Below are positions 54,829 to 62,907 of a stretch of DNA of 64,000 nt, piece after piece. The notes below the pieces were generated by a model, which saw only the letters and a list, made by a program, of their open reading frames with translations, made no database searches and had not been told where the DNA came from. Positions within the stretch are counted from its first letter, which is position 1; each line of letters starts with the position of its first letter. Origin of the DNA: Kitasatospora sp. A2-31. Its GTDB lineage: Bacteria; Actinomycetota; Actinomycetes; Streptomycetales; Streptomycetaceae. Both the position numbers and the translations under genes were made by a program. The stretch is from NCBI RefSeq assembly GCF_022288725.1, contig NZ_JAKNTA010000006.1:274617-338616 (forward strand), written 5' to 3'.

Positions 54829-55248
54829 GTGAACCTCGACTTCAGCGTCGACCCCGTCTTCTCCTGGTACGTCGTCGCCCTGGCGGTCAGCGGCATCGCG
54901 ATCATCGCGCTCGGCTCCGTCAACAACGCACTGAGTGCCGGCGGGCGGCTCTTCTTCGTGCTCGCCGGCCTCGCCTTCGTCGGCTACGCCTACTACCTGG
55001 CGTTCGTCTTCCGGGGAGGCGAATACCGCTTGTACTACCAGACGTTCGCCATTCCGGTGCTGCTGGTCGCCCACTGGGTGAAGGCGCTGACGGGACGCCG
55101 CAACCAGGCCCCGCAGCCGGTGCCCTCCGCCGCGCCGTACGACCCGAGCGTGCCGTACCGGGGCGCGGCCCCGCACGACCCGAGCGCTCCCCGGGAGGCG
55201 CAGCCGGTCCCGCAGCAGCCGGCCCCGCCGCAGCAGCCGTCCGCCTGA
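54829..55248 (+). CDS. Hypothetical membrane protein with Pro-rich tail
   Basis: A 139-residue membrane protein with three predicted helices (about 11-31, 38-60, 68-86) and a cytosolic proline-rich tail with PYDPSVPYRG and PHDPSAP, possibly a protein-binding tail. GTG start. Similar small proteins occur in streptomycetes without known function. Divergent from phzF-like gene. Confidence 0.72.
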   Translation: MNLDFSVDPVFSWYVVALAVSGIAIIALGSVNNALSAGGRLFFVLAGLAFVGYAYYLAFVFRGGEYRLYYQTFAIPVLLVAHWVKALTGRRNQAPQPVPSAAPYDPSVPYRGAAPHDPSAPREAQPVPQQPAPPQQPSA

Positions 55249-55340
55249 CCGGACGTGCCCCGGCCCGTCGGGGCCGGGGCACGGGGCCGGGCCGCTGCCG
55301 GCCGGGGTGCGCACCGGACTTCCACCCCCGACCGCGGGCC

Positions 55341-56174
55341 TCAGGCCTTCCCGCCGCGGGTGGTGAGCGTCCCCGCGACGTCCGCCACGTGCTCGCCCTC
55401 CTCCGCCGTCTCCCAGTTCGGGTAGTACACCTCGCGCGAGCCGCCGGTGGGCTCGTACCCCTGCTCGCGGATCCAGCTGAGCACCGCGTCGTGGACGCCC
55501 ACCATCGTCGCGAAGTCCCGCTGCTTCTTGCCGAGTTCCGTGTACGCCTCACGGTGCGCCGGCTCGATCCGGACCCCGATCTCCCCCACCGGCCCGACCG
55601 TGTCCGCGGTCGGGACGCAGACCTCGACCGGGCCGTCCGAGTCGTCGCTCACGATGCCGTGGTAGACGGCGAAGAGCGGTCCGGACAGGCAGGCGCCGGA
55701 CGTCCGCAGGTGGGCGAAGATCGCACCGGTGGCCTCGCCGAGGAAGTCGGGGAGACCGCCGGCCGTGACATGGCGCCGGATGAACAGCACCTTCTGCTCG
55801 GGTACGTCGCGTTCGGCCATCTCGTACATCCGCGGGTTCCTTCCGGCCAGGACCTCTCGGGCGTAGCCCACCGCCTCCCGGCGGGCCTCGTGCACGGACC
55901 GCTCCCCCCGCCAGTAGGCGTCGAGCAGTCGGACCGACTCGGCACCGCCTGGGGCGAGCACCCCCGCGATCAGCGCCAGCGGCATCCCCGCGGCGCGCAG
56001 CAGTGCGATGCGGCGGGCCCGCTCGACCTGCTCCGGGCGGTAGCGGCGGAACCCGGTCCGCGGATCGACGTGTGCGGGCGGCAGCAGCCCCCGGTCGCCG
56101 TACAGCCGCAGCGCCTTGTGGCTCAGCCCGGTCCGGGCCGCGAGCTCACCGATGCCGATCGAGTCCTCGTGCAT
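55341..56174 (-). CDS. MerR family regulator with GyrI-like effector domain
   Basis: A 277-residue regulator. The N-terminal helix-turn-helix (6-75) shows IGELAARTGLSHKALRLYGDRGLLPPAHVDPRTGFRRY in pieces and the coiled dimer helix follows. Residues about 125-270 form an effector domain of the GyrI/BmrR type (VLFIRRHVTAGGLPDFLGEA, EVCVPTADTVG, GEIGVRIEPAHREAYTELG), which binds small hydrophobic drugs. ATG at 56174 lies just after a MerR-type palindrome. The target, likely its own or a neighbouring gene, is unknown. Confidence 0.9.
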   Translation of the reverse strand: MHEDSIGIGELAARTGLSHKALRLYGDRGLLPPAHVDPRTGFRRYRPEQVERARRIALLRAAGMPLALIAGVLAPGGAESVRLLDAYWRGERSVHEARREAVGYAREVLAGRNPRMYEMAERDVPEQKVLFIRRHVTAGGLPDFLGEATGAIFAHLRTSGACLSGPLFAVYHGIVSDDSDGPVEVCVPTADTVGPVGEIGVRIEPAHREAYTELGKKQRDFATMVGVHDAVLSWIREQGYEPTGGSREVYYPNWETAEEGEHVADVAGTLTTRGGKA

Positions 56175-56180
56175 GCCGCC

Positions 56181-56211
56181 ACTGTGGCCCCTGCCCCAGG
56201 GGCAGAGGCAA
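56181..56211 (-). promoter_or_regulatory. MerR-type promoter with 19-bp spacer
   Basis: On the minus strand TTGCCT (56206-56211), a 19-bp spacer holding the palindrome CTGCCCCTGGGGCAG, and CACAGT (56181-56186) form an over-long promoter typical of MerR-activated genes. The -10 ends 6 nt before the MerR ATG. Confidence 0.5.
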
Positions 56212-56489
56212 GCCGCCCCCTCGCGGGCCGGCCCGCGCAGGAAGTCGGCCCTGTCGACGTTTCCCGCTCCAGCCCGACTCACGGACCGGCCGCGGCACGA
56301 CGGCCGGCCCACCAGTGGACGCCTCCGGGGCGTCCCTGAGGTGAACCCCGAGAGCACGTCCGCCTTCCCGGTGACGGAGCTCCGGGGCGGGATCGCCATC
56401 CAGGCTGAGGATTCCGCGGCCGCGACGGCGGAGCATGGAAGTACGCCAGCCGGAGAGACCGGCCCAGGCGCTACGACACGGAGAACGCC

Positions 56490-56672
56490 ATGAGCCGCCT
56501 CGCCCGCCCCCGCCACAACCGCGTCATCGCCGGCGTCTGCGCCGGGATCGCCGAGCGCTTCGGCCTGTCCCCGTGGACCGTCCGGATCATCTTCCTCGCC
56601 TCCTGCCTGCTGCCCGGCCCGCAGTTCCTCATCTACCTGGCGCTCTGGCTGCTGCTCCCCCAGGAGCCGTGA
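56490..56672 (+). CDS. PspC domain protein
   Basis: A 60-residue PspC-domain membrane protein. The signature RPRHNRVIAGVCAGIAERFGLSPWTVRI in pieces leads into one hydrophobic helix ending LLLPQEP. In other bacteria PspC is part of the phage-shock response; stand-alone copies in actinobacteria may influence membrane or cell-envelope stress. ATG with GGAG upstream. Confidence 0.88.
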   Translation: MSRLARPRHNRVIAGVCAGIAERFGLSPWTVRIIFLASCLLPGPQFLIYLALWLLLPQEP

Positions 56673-56798
56673 CCGCGGGGGGCTCGTGGCCCGCGGGCTC
56701 GTGGCCCCGGGGTTCGCCGCCCCCCCGACAACGGCGACGGGCCGCCCGCGCCCCGGGATCACCGGGGTGCGGGCGGCCCGCCGTACGAGGTGGAACGC

Positions 56799-57146
56799 TC
56801 AGCCGCCGATGCCCGGCAGCGGGAGGGCGCCGGTCAGCCCGCCGAGCGGGGTCTTGTCCAGGCCCGGCACGCTCGGCACGGCGGCCCGGGGGGCCGCGTC
56901 GGCCATCGGCGCCTGACCGGCGGTGGGGGCGAGGGTGCCCAGGGTGCCCGTCACCTTGTCGCCACCGGGCAGCTTGCCCGCGGTGTCGACGACCGCACCG
57001 GTCACGGCCGGGTTGCTCACCAGGCCGGCGGGAGACCCGAGGCCCCCGGCGGCGACCGGGTCGGCCGACGCGCTGCCGGCGCCGACCGCCGCGATGGCGA
57101 GCCCCAGCGCGGCGGTGCCGGCGGCCTTGAGCTTGGCCTGCTTCAT
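56799..57146 (-). CDS. Small secreted protein
   Basis: A 115-residue exported protein. The signal peptide KQAKLKAAGTAALGLAIAAVG is cut near SASA-DP. The mature part is Gly/Pro/Ala/Leu-rich (GGLTGALPLPGIGG), low in charge and without Cys. It resembles ATP-independent small secreted proteins in streptomycetes that are often developmentally expressed, but no chaplin motif is present. The ATG at 57146 has AAGGGG 7 nt upstream. Function unknown. Confidence 0.78.
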   Translation of the reverse strand: MKQAKLKAAGTAALGLAIAAVGAGSASADPVAAGGLGSPAGLVSNPAVTGAVVDTAGKLPGGDKVTGTLGTLAPTAGQAPMADAAPRAAVPSVPGLDKTPLGGLTGALPLPGIGG

Positions 57147-57291
57147 GTTCGTCCCCTTGGATCCTCGTCGGTGGCCGACGTCCACGGCCGGACGGCGGTT
57201 TCCGCCGCCACGACCGGTCGGCGATGACTGGCACACCGTAGTGAGTGGATCGCACGAGGATCAAAGGCCGTTAACCCACACGAGTGGGTAG

Positions 57292-57336
57292 TCGGATGAA
57301 CGCCGATTCCCTTGCGGGCAACGGGCGTTCATCCGA
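57292..57336 (-). terminator. Terminator after add
   Basis: A perfect 13-bp inverted repeat (TCGGATGAACGCC at 57292-57304 with 57324-57336) encloses the inner palindrome TTGCGGGCAA. It lies 56 nt after the add stop and upstream of the small secreted gene. Confidence 0.7.
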
Positions 57337-57392
57337 TCTGGCGTTCGGGTCGGCGCCGGCCGGCACCCCCCGGTGCCGGCCACCGCTCGACC

Positions 57393-58541
57393 TCAGGAGC
57401 CGCTGCTGAACAGCCACTCCGCCTTGAGCTCGGCATAGCCCGGCTTGATCACGTCGTTGATCATCGCCAGCCGCTCGTCGAACGGCAGGAACGCCGACTT
57501 CATCGCGTTGACCGTGAACCACTCCATGTCGCCCAGGGTGTAGCCGAAGGCGTCCACCAGGTGACCGAACTCCCGGCTCATGCTGGTACCGCTCATCAGG
57601 CGGTTGTCGGTGTTGACCGTCACCCGGAACTTCAGCCGGCTGAGCAGCCCGATCGGGTGCTCGGCGTACGACGTGGCCGCCGCGGTCTGGAGGTTGGAGG
57701 TGGGGCACATCTCCAGCGGGATGCGCTTGTCGCGCACGTAGGCGGCCAGGCGGCCGAGCTCGACGCTGCCGTCCTCGTTGACGGTGATGTCGTCGACGAT
57801 CCGCACGCCGTGGCCGAGCCGGTCGGCGCCGCAGCACTGCAGGGCCTCCCAGATCGACGGCAGGCCGAAGGCCTCACCGGCGTGGATGGTGAAGTGGTTG
57901 TTCTCGCCCTTGAGGTAGTCGAAGGCGGCCTGGTGACGGGTGGGGGGGTAGCCGGCCTCGGCGCCCGCGATGTCGAACCCGACCACGCCGCTGTCCCGGT
58001 GGCGGTTGGCCAGCTCGGCGATCTCCTGCGAGCGGGCGGCGTGCCGCATCGCGGTGATCAGGGTGCCGACGCGGATGCGGTGGCCGGCCTCACGGGCGTT
58101 GCGCTCACCGAGGCGGAAGCCCTCCTGGACGGCCTCGACGACCTCGTCCAGGGTCAGGCCGCCCTCCAGGTGCTGCTCGGGGGCGTAGCGGACCTCGGCG
58201 TAGACGACACCGTCGGCGGCCAGGTCCTCGGCACAGTCGGCGGCGACCTTGATCAGGGCCTCGCGGGTCTGCATGACGGCGCAGGTGTGCGCGAAGGTCT
58301 CCAGGTAGCGGACCAGCGAGCCGGAGTCGGCGGCCTCGCGGAACCACTCGCCGAGTTCCTTCGGGTCGGTGGTGGGGAGGCCCTCGTAGCCGACCGCGGC
58401 GGCCAGCTCGACCACGGTCTCGGGGCGCAGCCCGCCGTCCAGGTGGTCGTGCAGCAGCACCTTGGGGGCGCGGGCGATCTGCTCGGGGGTGGGGATCCGG
58501 GGGCCGGTGCCCGCGGTGGTGACAGGGATCTGCTTCTCCAT
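57393..58541 (-). CDS. add: Adenosine deaminase
   Basis: A 382-residue zinc enzyme converting adenosine or deoxyadenosine to inosine, which DeoD can then split. LLHDHLDGGLRPETV (zinc HxH), YAEVRYAPEQHLEGGL, FTIHAGEAFG, GADRLGHGVRI and NTDNRLMSGTSM are the family residues. ATG start, with the CTACGCGCGTAG box 17 nt upstream. Monocistronic, ended by a hairpin. Length matches actinobacterial enzymes. Confidence 0.95.
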   Translation of the reverse strand: MEKQIPVTTAGTGPRIPTPEQIARAPKVLLHDHLDGGLRPETVVELAAAVGYEGLPTTDPKELGEWFREAADSGSLVRYLETFAHTCAVMQTREALIKVAADCAEDLAADGVVYAEVRYAPEQHLEGGLTLDEVVEAVQEGFRLGERNAREAGHRIRVGTLITAMRHAARSQEIAELANRHRDSGVVGFDIAGAEAGYPPTRHQAAFDYLKGENNHFTIHAGEAFGLPSIWEALQCCGADRLGHGVRIVDDITVNEDGSVELGRLAAYVRDKRIPLEMCPTSNLQTAAATSYAEHPIGLLSRLKFRVTVNTDNRLMSGTSMSREFGHLVDAFGYTLGDMEWFTVNAMKSAFLPFDERLAMINDVIKPGYAELKAEWLFSSGS

Positions 58542-58547
58542 TGCGGG

Positions 58548-58569
58548 AGTGTAGCTCCTACGCGCGTAG
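58548..58569 (-). promoter_or_regulatory. add operator CTACGCGCGTAG and -10
   Basis: The exact palindrome CTACGCGCGTAG (58558-58569) is followed on the minus strand by TACACT (58548-58553), which ends six nt before the ATG at 58541. The only GGAG lies 13 nt from the start, too far to act well. Confidence 0.68.
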
Positions 58570-58755
58570 ACAGGCCACCGTCCACACGGCCGGTTCGGCC
58601 GATGTGCACCGGTAATTCCCCCGATCGGACGAGCCCCGCTCGCTACCGGCCGGTTACCCCGCCCCGGGAGCCGGCGCCGCGCGGTCGCCGCTGCCGGGCG
58701 GCTCCCCGCCCCGGACCGACTTGCGCCCCGGAGCCCCCGCTCCCGCAGAGCCCCG

Positions 58756-59721
58756 TCAGTCGTGCTGGAGCAGCCGCCCCCGCCGCGACAGGACGAAGTC
58801 CCGGAACGCCGCCACCGGCGGGGTCACCGGCCGGCCCGCCGCCCAGGCCAGGCCGATCGCCCGCCGGGTGCGCGGCGCCGTCACCTCCAGTTCCGCCACC
58901 CCGGGCCGCGGCACCAGCGCGGGCGGCAGCAGCGCCACGCCCAGCCCGGCCGCGACCAGGCCGCGCAGCGTCTCCGCCTCCTCGCCCTCGAAGGCGATCC
59001 GCGGCGTGAACCCGGCCTCCTCGCAGAACCCGTCGGTGATCGCCCGCAGCCCGTACCCGCGCTCCAGCCCGACGAACGGCTCCTCGGCCACCTCCGCCAG
59101 CCGGATCCGACGCCGGCCGGCCAGCCGGTGGTCGGCCGGCACCACCAGGTGCAGCCGCTGCTCGTCCAGCCGCCGCGCCACCAGCGCCGGGTCGTCGTCC
59201 GGCACCGGCGCGACCAGGCAGAGGTCCAGCTCGCCGGCGCGCAGCCGCTCCAGCATCGCGCCGACGTAGTCCTGCACCAGCTGGAACCGCACCTGCGGGT
59301 ACGCCGCCCGGAAGTCACGCAGCAGCGCCGGGACGGCGTCCGTCCCCATCGTGTGGAGGAAGCCGAACGCCACCCGCCCGGTGGCCGGATCGGCCTCCGC
59401 CCGGGCCGCCTCCGCGCCGCGCTCGACCTCGGCCAGCGCCCGCTCCACCGAGGCCAGCAGCAGCCGGCCGGCCCGGGTCAGCCGGACGGTCCGGCCCTGA
59501 CGGGCCAGCAGGTCCACCCCCAGCTCCGCCTCCAACCGGGCCACCGAACGGGACAGCGTCGGCTGCGGCATGCCCAGCAGCGCGGCCGCCTGCGTCACGT
59601 GCTCCAGCCGCGCCACGGCGGCGAACTGGGCGAGTCTCGGGGCGAGCCGGGCGGCCGGCAGCTCCGGCCCCAACTCGGCCAACCGGTGCGGGAGCTCGGG
59701 CTCCGGTTCACCCTCGGCCAT
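58756..59721 (-). CDS. LysR family transcriptional regulator
   Basis: A 321-residue regulator. The N-terminal helix-turn-helix (about 28-86) has LAQFAAVARLEHVTQAAALLGMPQPTLSRSVARLEAELGVDLL in pieces. The periplasmic-binding-protein-like effector domain follows (FGFLHTMGTDAVPALLRDFRAAYPQVRFQLVQD in pieces). ATG at 59721, with an AAGGTGG site upstream. Divergent from the MFS gene, the usual layout for a LysR protein and the gene it controls. Confidence 0.92.
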   Translation of the reverse strand: MAEGEPEPELPHRLAELGPELPAARLAPRLAQFAAVARLEHVTQAAALLGMPQPTLSRSVARLEAELGVDLLARQGRTVRLTRAGRLLLASVERALAEVERGAEAARAEADPATGRVAFGFLHTMGTDAVPALLRDFRAAYPQVRFQLVQDYVGAMLERLRAGELDLCLVAPVPDDDPALVARRLDEQRLHLVVPADHRLAGRRRIRLAEVAEEPFVGLERGYGLRAITDGFCEEAGFTPRIAFEGEEAETLRGLVAAGLGVALLPPALVPRPGVAELEVTAPRTRRAIGLAWAAGRPVTPPVAAFRDFVLSRRGRLLQHD

Positions 59722-59754
59722 CTCCGCGCCACCTTCCCTCGCCGACCTTGGCTC

Positions 59755-59799
59755 ATGCACTGTCGTATGCATTATCGGCTGATCATGCATTGGACGCAT
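59755..59799. promoter_or_regulatory. ATGCAT-type repeats between LysR and MFS genes
   Basis: ATGCAC (59755-59760), ATGCAT (59767-59772), ATGCAT (59785-59790) and ACGCAT (59794-59799) occur in a 45-bp stretch of the divergent promoter. The two exact copies are 18 bp apart and bracket TATCGGCTGATC. They fit the multiple half-sites bound by LysR tetramers. Confidence 0.45.
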
Positions 59800-59827
59800 C
59801 AAGCGCGGCGGGCCTAACGTCGGAGCC

Positions 59828-61186
59828 ATGCAGCCCTCCAGTACCGGGGCATCCGTGGTCACTCCGGATGCCCTCACCCAGCCGTCCCCGCACACCGGTT
59901 CCGCAGCGTGCACCCAGCCGTCCCCGCGCACGCAGCCGGCGGGCCGCACCCGCCCGCTGCCGGGCACCACCGCCGCCGACCGGCTCCGCCCCGGGCAGAG
60001 CGCCTTCCGCCGCGCCAACCTCGCGCTCTTCGCCGCCGGCATCGCGACCTTCGTCCTCCTCTACTCCACCCAGGGCCTGCTGCCGATCCTCTCGGCCGAT
60101 CTCGACCTCACCCCGGGCCAGGCCAGCTGGACGGCCTCCGCCGCCACCCTCGGTCTCGCGCTGGCCCTGCTCCCGGCCAGCGCGCTCTCCGACCGGTACG
60201 GCCGGACCGCGGTGATGACCGCCTCCGTGCTGGCCGCCTCCGTGCTCGCGCTGGCGCTGCCGTTCGCCCCGGACCTCGCCACCCTGGTCGTGCTGCGCGC
60301 CCTCCAGGGCGCCGCGCTCGCCGGGCTGCCGGCCACCGCGATGGCCTACCTCGCCGAGGAGGTGCACCCGTCCGCGCTGGCCTCGGCGATGGGCCTGTAC
60401 GTGGCGGGCAACAGCATCGGCGGCATGGGCGGCCGGCTGCTCTCCGGCTGGGTCGCCGCCGGCTTCGGCTGGCGCTGGGGCCTGGCCGCCTCGGCCGCCC
60501 TGGCCCTGCTCGCGGTGCTCGCCTTCCGGCTGCTGATCCCGGCCGCCCGGCACTTCACCCCGGCCCCGGTGGACGCCCGAGCCCTGGCCCGCACGGTCGG
60601 CCGGCACCTGCGCAACCCGCTGCTGGTCCGGCTCTACGCACTCGGGCTGCTCTTCATGGCCGTCTTCGGCGCGGTGTACAACACCGTCGGCTACCGGCTG
60701 ATCGCAGCGCCGTTCCAGCTGCCGGAGTCCGTCGCCGCCTCGATCTTCGTCGTCTACCTGGTCGGCACCGGCACCTCGGCCGCCGCCGGGCGCCTCTGCG
60801 GCCGCCTCGGCCGCCGCGGCGCGCTCTACGTGGCGATCGGCGTGACCGCCGCCGGGCTGCTGCTGTCGCTCACCGACTCGCTGGTCTGCGCCCTGCTCGG
60901 CCTGGTGCTGATCACCGCCGGCTTCTTCGCCGGCCACGCCACCGCCTCCTCGGCCGTCGGACGCACCGCCACCGAGGGCCGCGCCCAGGCCTCGGCGCTG
61001 TACCTGATCGCCTACTACCTGGGGAACAGCCTCGGCGGCACGCTCGGCGCCGACGCCTACCACTCCACCGGCTGGTCCGGCGCGGCCGCCGTCGGCCTCG
61101 TCGCGATGACCGTGGCCGCCGCGGTCACCCTCTACGCCACCCGCCAGGCCCACACCGCGCGGCGTACCGTGCCCGCGGTGCGCTGA
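59828..61186 (+). CDS. MFS transporter (YnfM-like)
   Basis: A 452-residue major facilitator exporter-like protein with about 12 helices. After a 60-residue Pro/Ser/Thr-rich cytosolic tail come LFAAGIATFVLLYSTQGLLPIL, SALSDRYGRTAVM (loop 2-3), RALQGAALAGLPATAMAYLAEE and SSAVGRTATEGRAQASALYLIAYYLG. It resembles YnfM/CynX-type transporters, whose substrates are mostly unknown. ATG at 59828. Probably controlled by the divergent LysR protein. Confidence 0.9.
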   Translation: MQPSSTGASVVTPDALTQPSPHTGSAACTQPSPRTQPAGRTRPLPGTTAADRLRPGQSAFRRANLALFAAGIATFVLLYSTQGLLPILSADLDLTPGQASWTASAATLGLALALLPASALSDRYGRTAVMTASVLAASVLALALPFAPDLATLVVLRALQGAALAGLPATAMAYLAEEVHPSALASAMGLYVAGNSIGGMGGRLLSGWVAAGFGWRWGLAASAALALLAVLAFRLLIPAARHFTPAPVDARALARTVGRHLRNPLLVRLYALGLLFMAVFGAVYNTVGYRLIAAPFQLPESVAASIFVVYLVGTGTSAAAGRLCGRLGRRGALYVAIGVTAAGLLLSLTDSLVCALLGLVLITAGFFAGHATASSAVGRTATEGRAQASALYLIAYYLGNSLGGTLGADAYHSTGWSGAAAVGLVAMTVAAAVTLYATRQAHTARRTVPAVR

Positions 61187-61259
61187 ACCGGCCTGCCGTC
61201 GCCGCGACGGCACCGACCTGCCGAAGCCGTGACCGCCCGGCGGATACCCGACGCTCCAC

Positions 61260-61502
61260 GTGAGGTGTCCGCCGAAGCGTCTCCCCGTCCGGCCCGCAGG
61301 GCCTCACCGCCGCGGGCTGTGGGCCGGCCGGCCATCGGCAGACGTCGATGCACTCCGGAACACGAGCATCGATCCTGCTGTGCACGCCCGGCTGCGCGAG
61401 ATCGCGGAGCGGCTGCCGCAGGTTCCGGGGGCAGGGAAGGGCGACCGCGTCGCCGTCGGCCCCTGGAGCCCCGACCCGAGTGGCCTGCTCACGTACGCCT
61501 GA
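61260..61502 (+). CDS. Possible small gene or fragment
   Basis: A frame with GTG start encodes up to 80 residues ending ERLPQVPGAGKG, GPWSPDPSGLLTYA. Its second half has the third-position G/C bias of a gene, the first half less so. A hairpin covers its stop. It could be a real small protein, a remnant, or chance. The whole gap 61187-61532 otherwise holds only that hairpin. Confidence 0.3.
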   Translation: MRCPPKRLPVRPAGPHRRGLWAGRPSADVDALRNTSIDPAVHARLREIAERLPQVPGAGKGDRVAVGPWSPDPSGLLTYA

Positions 61503-61523
61503 GCGGGCGCACGTGAGCAGGCC
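61482..61523 (-). terminator. Terminator after deoA
   Basis: A perfect 13-bp stem GGCCTGCTCACGT (61482-61494) with 61511-61523 and a 16-nt loop lies 10 nt after the deoA stop on the minus strand. Confidence 0.75.
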
Positions 61524-61532
61524 CCAGACCGC

Positions 61533-62810
61533 TCAGGCGATGCGGTCCAGGACGATCGGGTTCGGCGTGAACGCGGTGCCGGCCGGGGAGACCCCGATGC
61601 CGCCGGCCAGCGCCTCGATCGCGTACTCGAAGCGCTCCGGGGTGTCGGTGTGCAGGGTCAGCAGCGGCTGGCCGGCCACCACGGTGTCGCCCGGCTTGGC
61701 GTGCATCTCGACGCCGGCGCCGGCCTGCACCGGGTCCTCCTTGCGGGCGCGGCCGGCACCGAGGCGCCAGGCGCAGACACCCACCGCGTAGGCGTCCAGC
61801 TCGGTGAGCACGCCGGAGGCCGGGGCCGGGATGACGTGCTGCTCGCGGGCGACCGGCAGCGCGGCGTCCACGTCGCCGCCCTGGGCGGCGATCATCCGGC
61901 GCCAGTGGTCCATCGCCGAGCCGTCGCGCAGCGCGTCGGCCGGGTCCTTGCCGTGCACGCCGGCCGCGGCGAGCATCTCGCGGGCCAGCGCGAGGGTGAG
62001 CTCGACGACGTCCGCCGGGCCGCCGCCGGCCAGCACCTCGACCGACTCGCGGACCTCCAGCGCGTTGCCCGCGGTGAGGCCGAGCGGGGTGGACATGTCG
62101 GTGAGCAGGGCGACGGTGTTGACGCCGGCCGTGGTGCCGAGGCCGACCATGGTGCGGGCCAGCTCGCGGGCGTCGTCCAGGTTCTTCATGAAGGCGCCGG
62201 AGCCGACCTTCACGTCGAGGACGAGCGCGCCGGTGCCCTCGGCGATCTTCTTGGACATGATCGAGGAGGCGATCAGCGGGATCGCCTCGACGGTGCCGGT
62301 GACGTCGCGCAGCGCGTAGAGCTTCTTGTCGGCAGGGGCCAGGCCGTCGCCGGCGGCGCAGATGACGGCGCCGCTGGAGCGCAGGACGTCCATCATCTCC
62401 TCGTTGGAGAGCAGGGCGCGCCAGCCGGGGATGGACTCCAGCTTGTCGAGGGTGCCGCCGGTGTGGCCGAGGCCGCGGCCGGAGAGCTGCGGCACGGCGG
62501 CGCCGCACGCGGCGACCAGCGGGGCGAGCGGCAGGGTGATCTTGTCGCCGACGCCGCCGGTGGAGTGCTTGTCGCTGGTGGGCAGCGGCAGCGAGGAGAA
62601 GTCCATCCGGACGCCGGAGCGGATCATCGCGTCGGTCCAGCGGCTGATCTCGCGCGGCTGCATGCCGTTCAGCAGGATCGCCATGGCCAGCGCGGACATC
62701 TGCTCGTCGGCGACCTCGCCGCGGGTGTAGGCGTCGATGACCCAGTCGATCTGAGCGTCGCTCAGCTCTCCGCGGTCGCGCTTGGTCCTGATGACGGAGA
62801 TGGCGTCCAT
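61533..62810 (-). CDS. deoA: Thymidine (pyrimidine-nucleoside) phosphorylase
   Basis: A 425-residue phosphorylase cleaving thymidine/deoxyuridine to base and deoxyribose-1-phosphate. The signature SGRGLGHTGGTLDKLESIPG, KHSTGGVGDKITLPLAP, DVKVGSGAFMKN and the C-terminal domain (VVAGQPLLTLHTDTP) are typical. ATG at 62810 with GGAG 7 nt upstream; a nearby upstream ATG is out of register with the homologue start. Downstream of cdd on the same strand, with its own CTACGCGCGTAA-type box. Confidence 0.95.
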   Translation of the reverse strand: MDAISVIRTKRDRGELSDAQIDWVIDAYTRGEVADEQMSALAMAILLNGMQPREISRWTDAMIRSGVRMDFSSLPLPTSDKHSTGGVGDKITLPLAPLVAACGAAVPQLSGRGLGHTGGTLDKLESIPGWRALLSNEEMMDVLRSSGAVICAAGDGLAPADKKLYALRDVTGTVEAIPLIASSIMSKKIAEGTGALVLDVKVGSGAFMKNLDDARELARTMVGLGTTAGVNTVALLTDMSTPLGLTAGNALEVRESVEVLAGGGPADVVELTLALAREMLAAAGVHGKDPADALRDGSAMDHWRRMIAAQGGDVDAALPVAREQHVIPAPASGVLTELDAYAVGVCAWRLGAGRARKEDPVQAGAGVEMHAKPGDTVVAGQPLLTLHTDTPERFEYAIEALAGGIGVSPAGTAFTPNPIVLDRIA

Positions 62811-62840
62811 GGCGTGCTCCAAGAGGGGTTCAAAAAGCGA

Positions 62841-62895
62841 AGAGTGTCGCGAGCTGGCCGGGTTTCGGCCTACTCGCGACACTCTACGCGCGTAA
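62841..62895 (-). promoter_or_regulatory. deoA box fused with a long hairpin
   Basis: A perfect 13-bp inverted repeat (AGAGTGTCGCGAG, 62841-62853, with 62873-62885) overlaps the operator-like CTACGCGCGTAA (62884-62895, one change from the consensus). It is in the 97-bp gap between the cdd stop and deoA start. The hairpin may end the cdd transcript or form in the deoA leader. Confidence 0.55.
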
Positions 62896-62907
62896 CAGAG
62901 AGACAGA

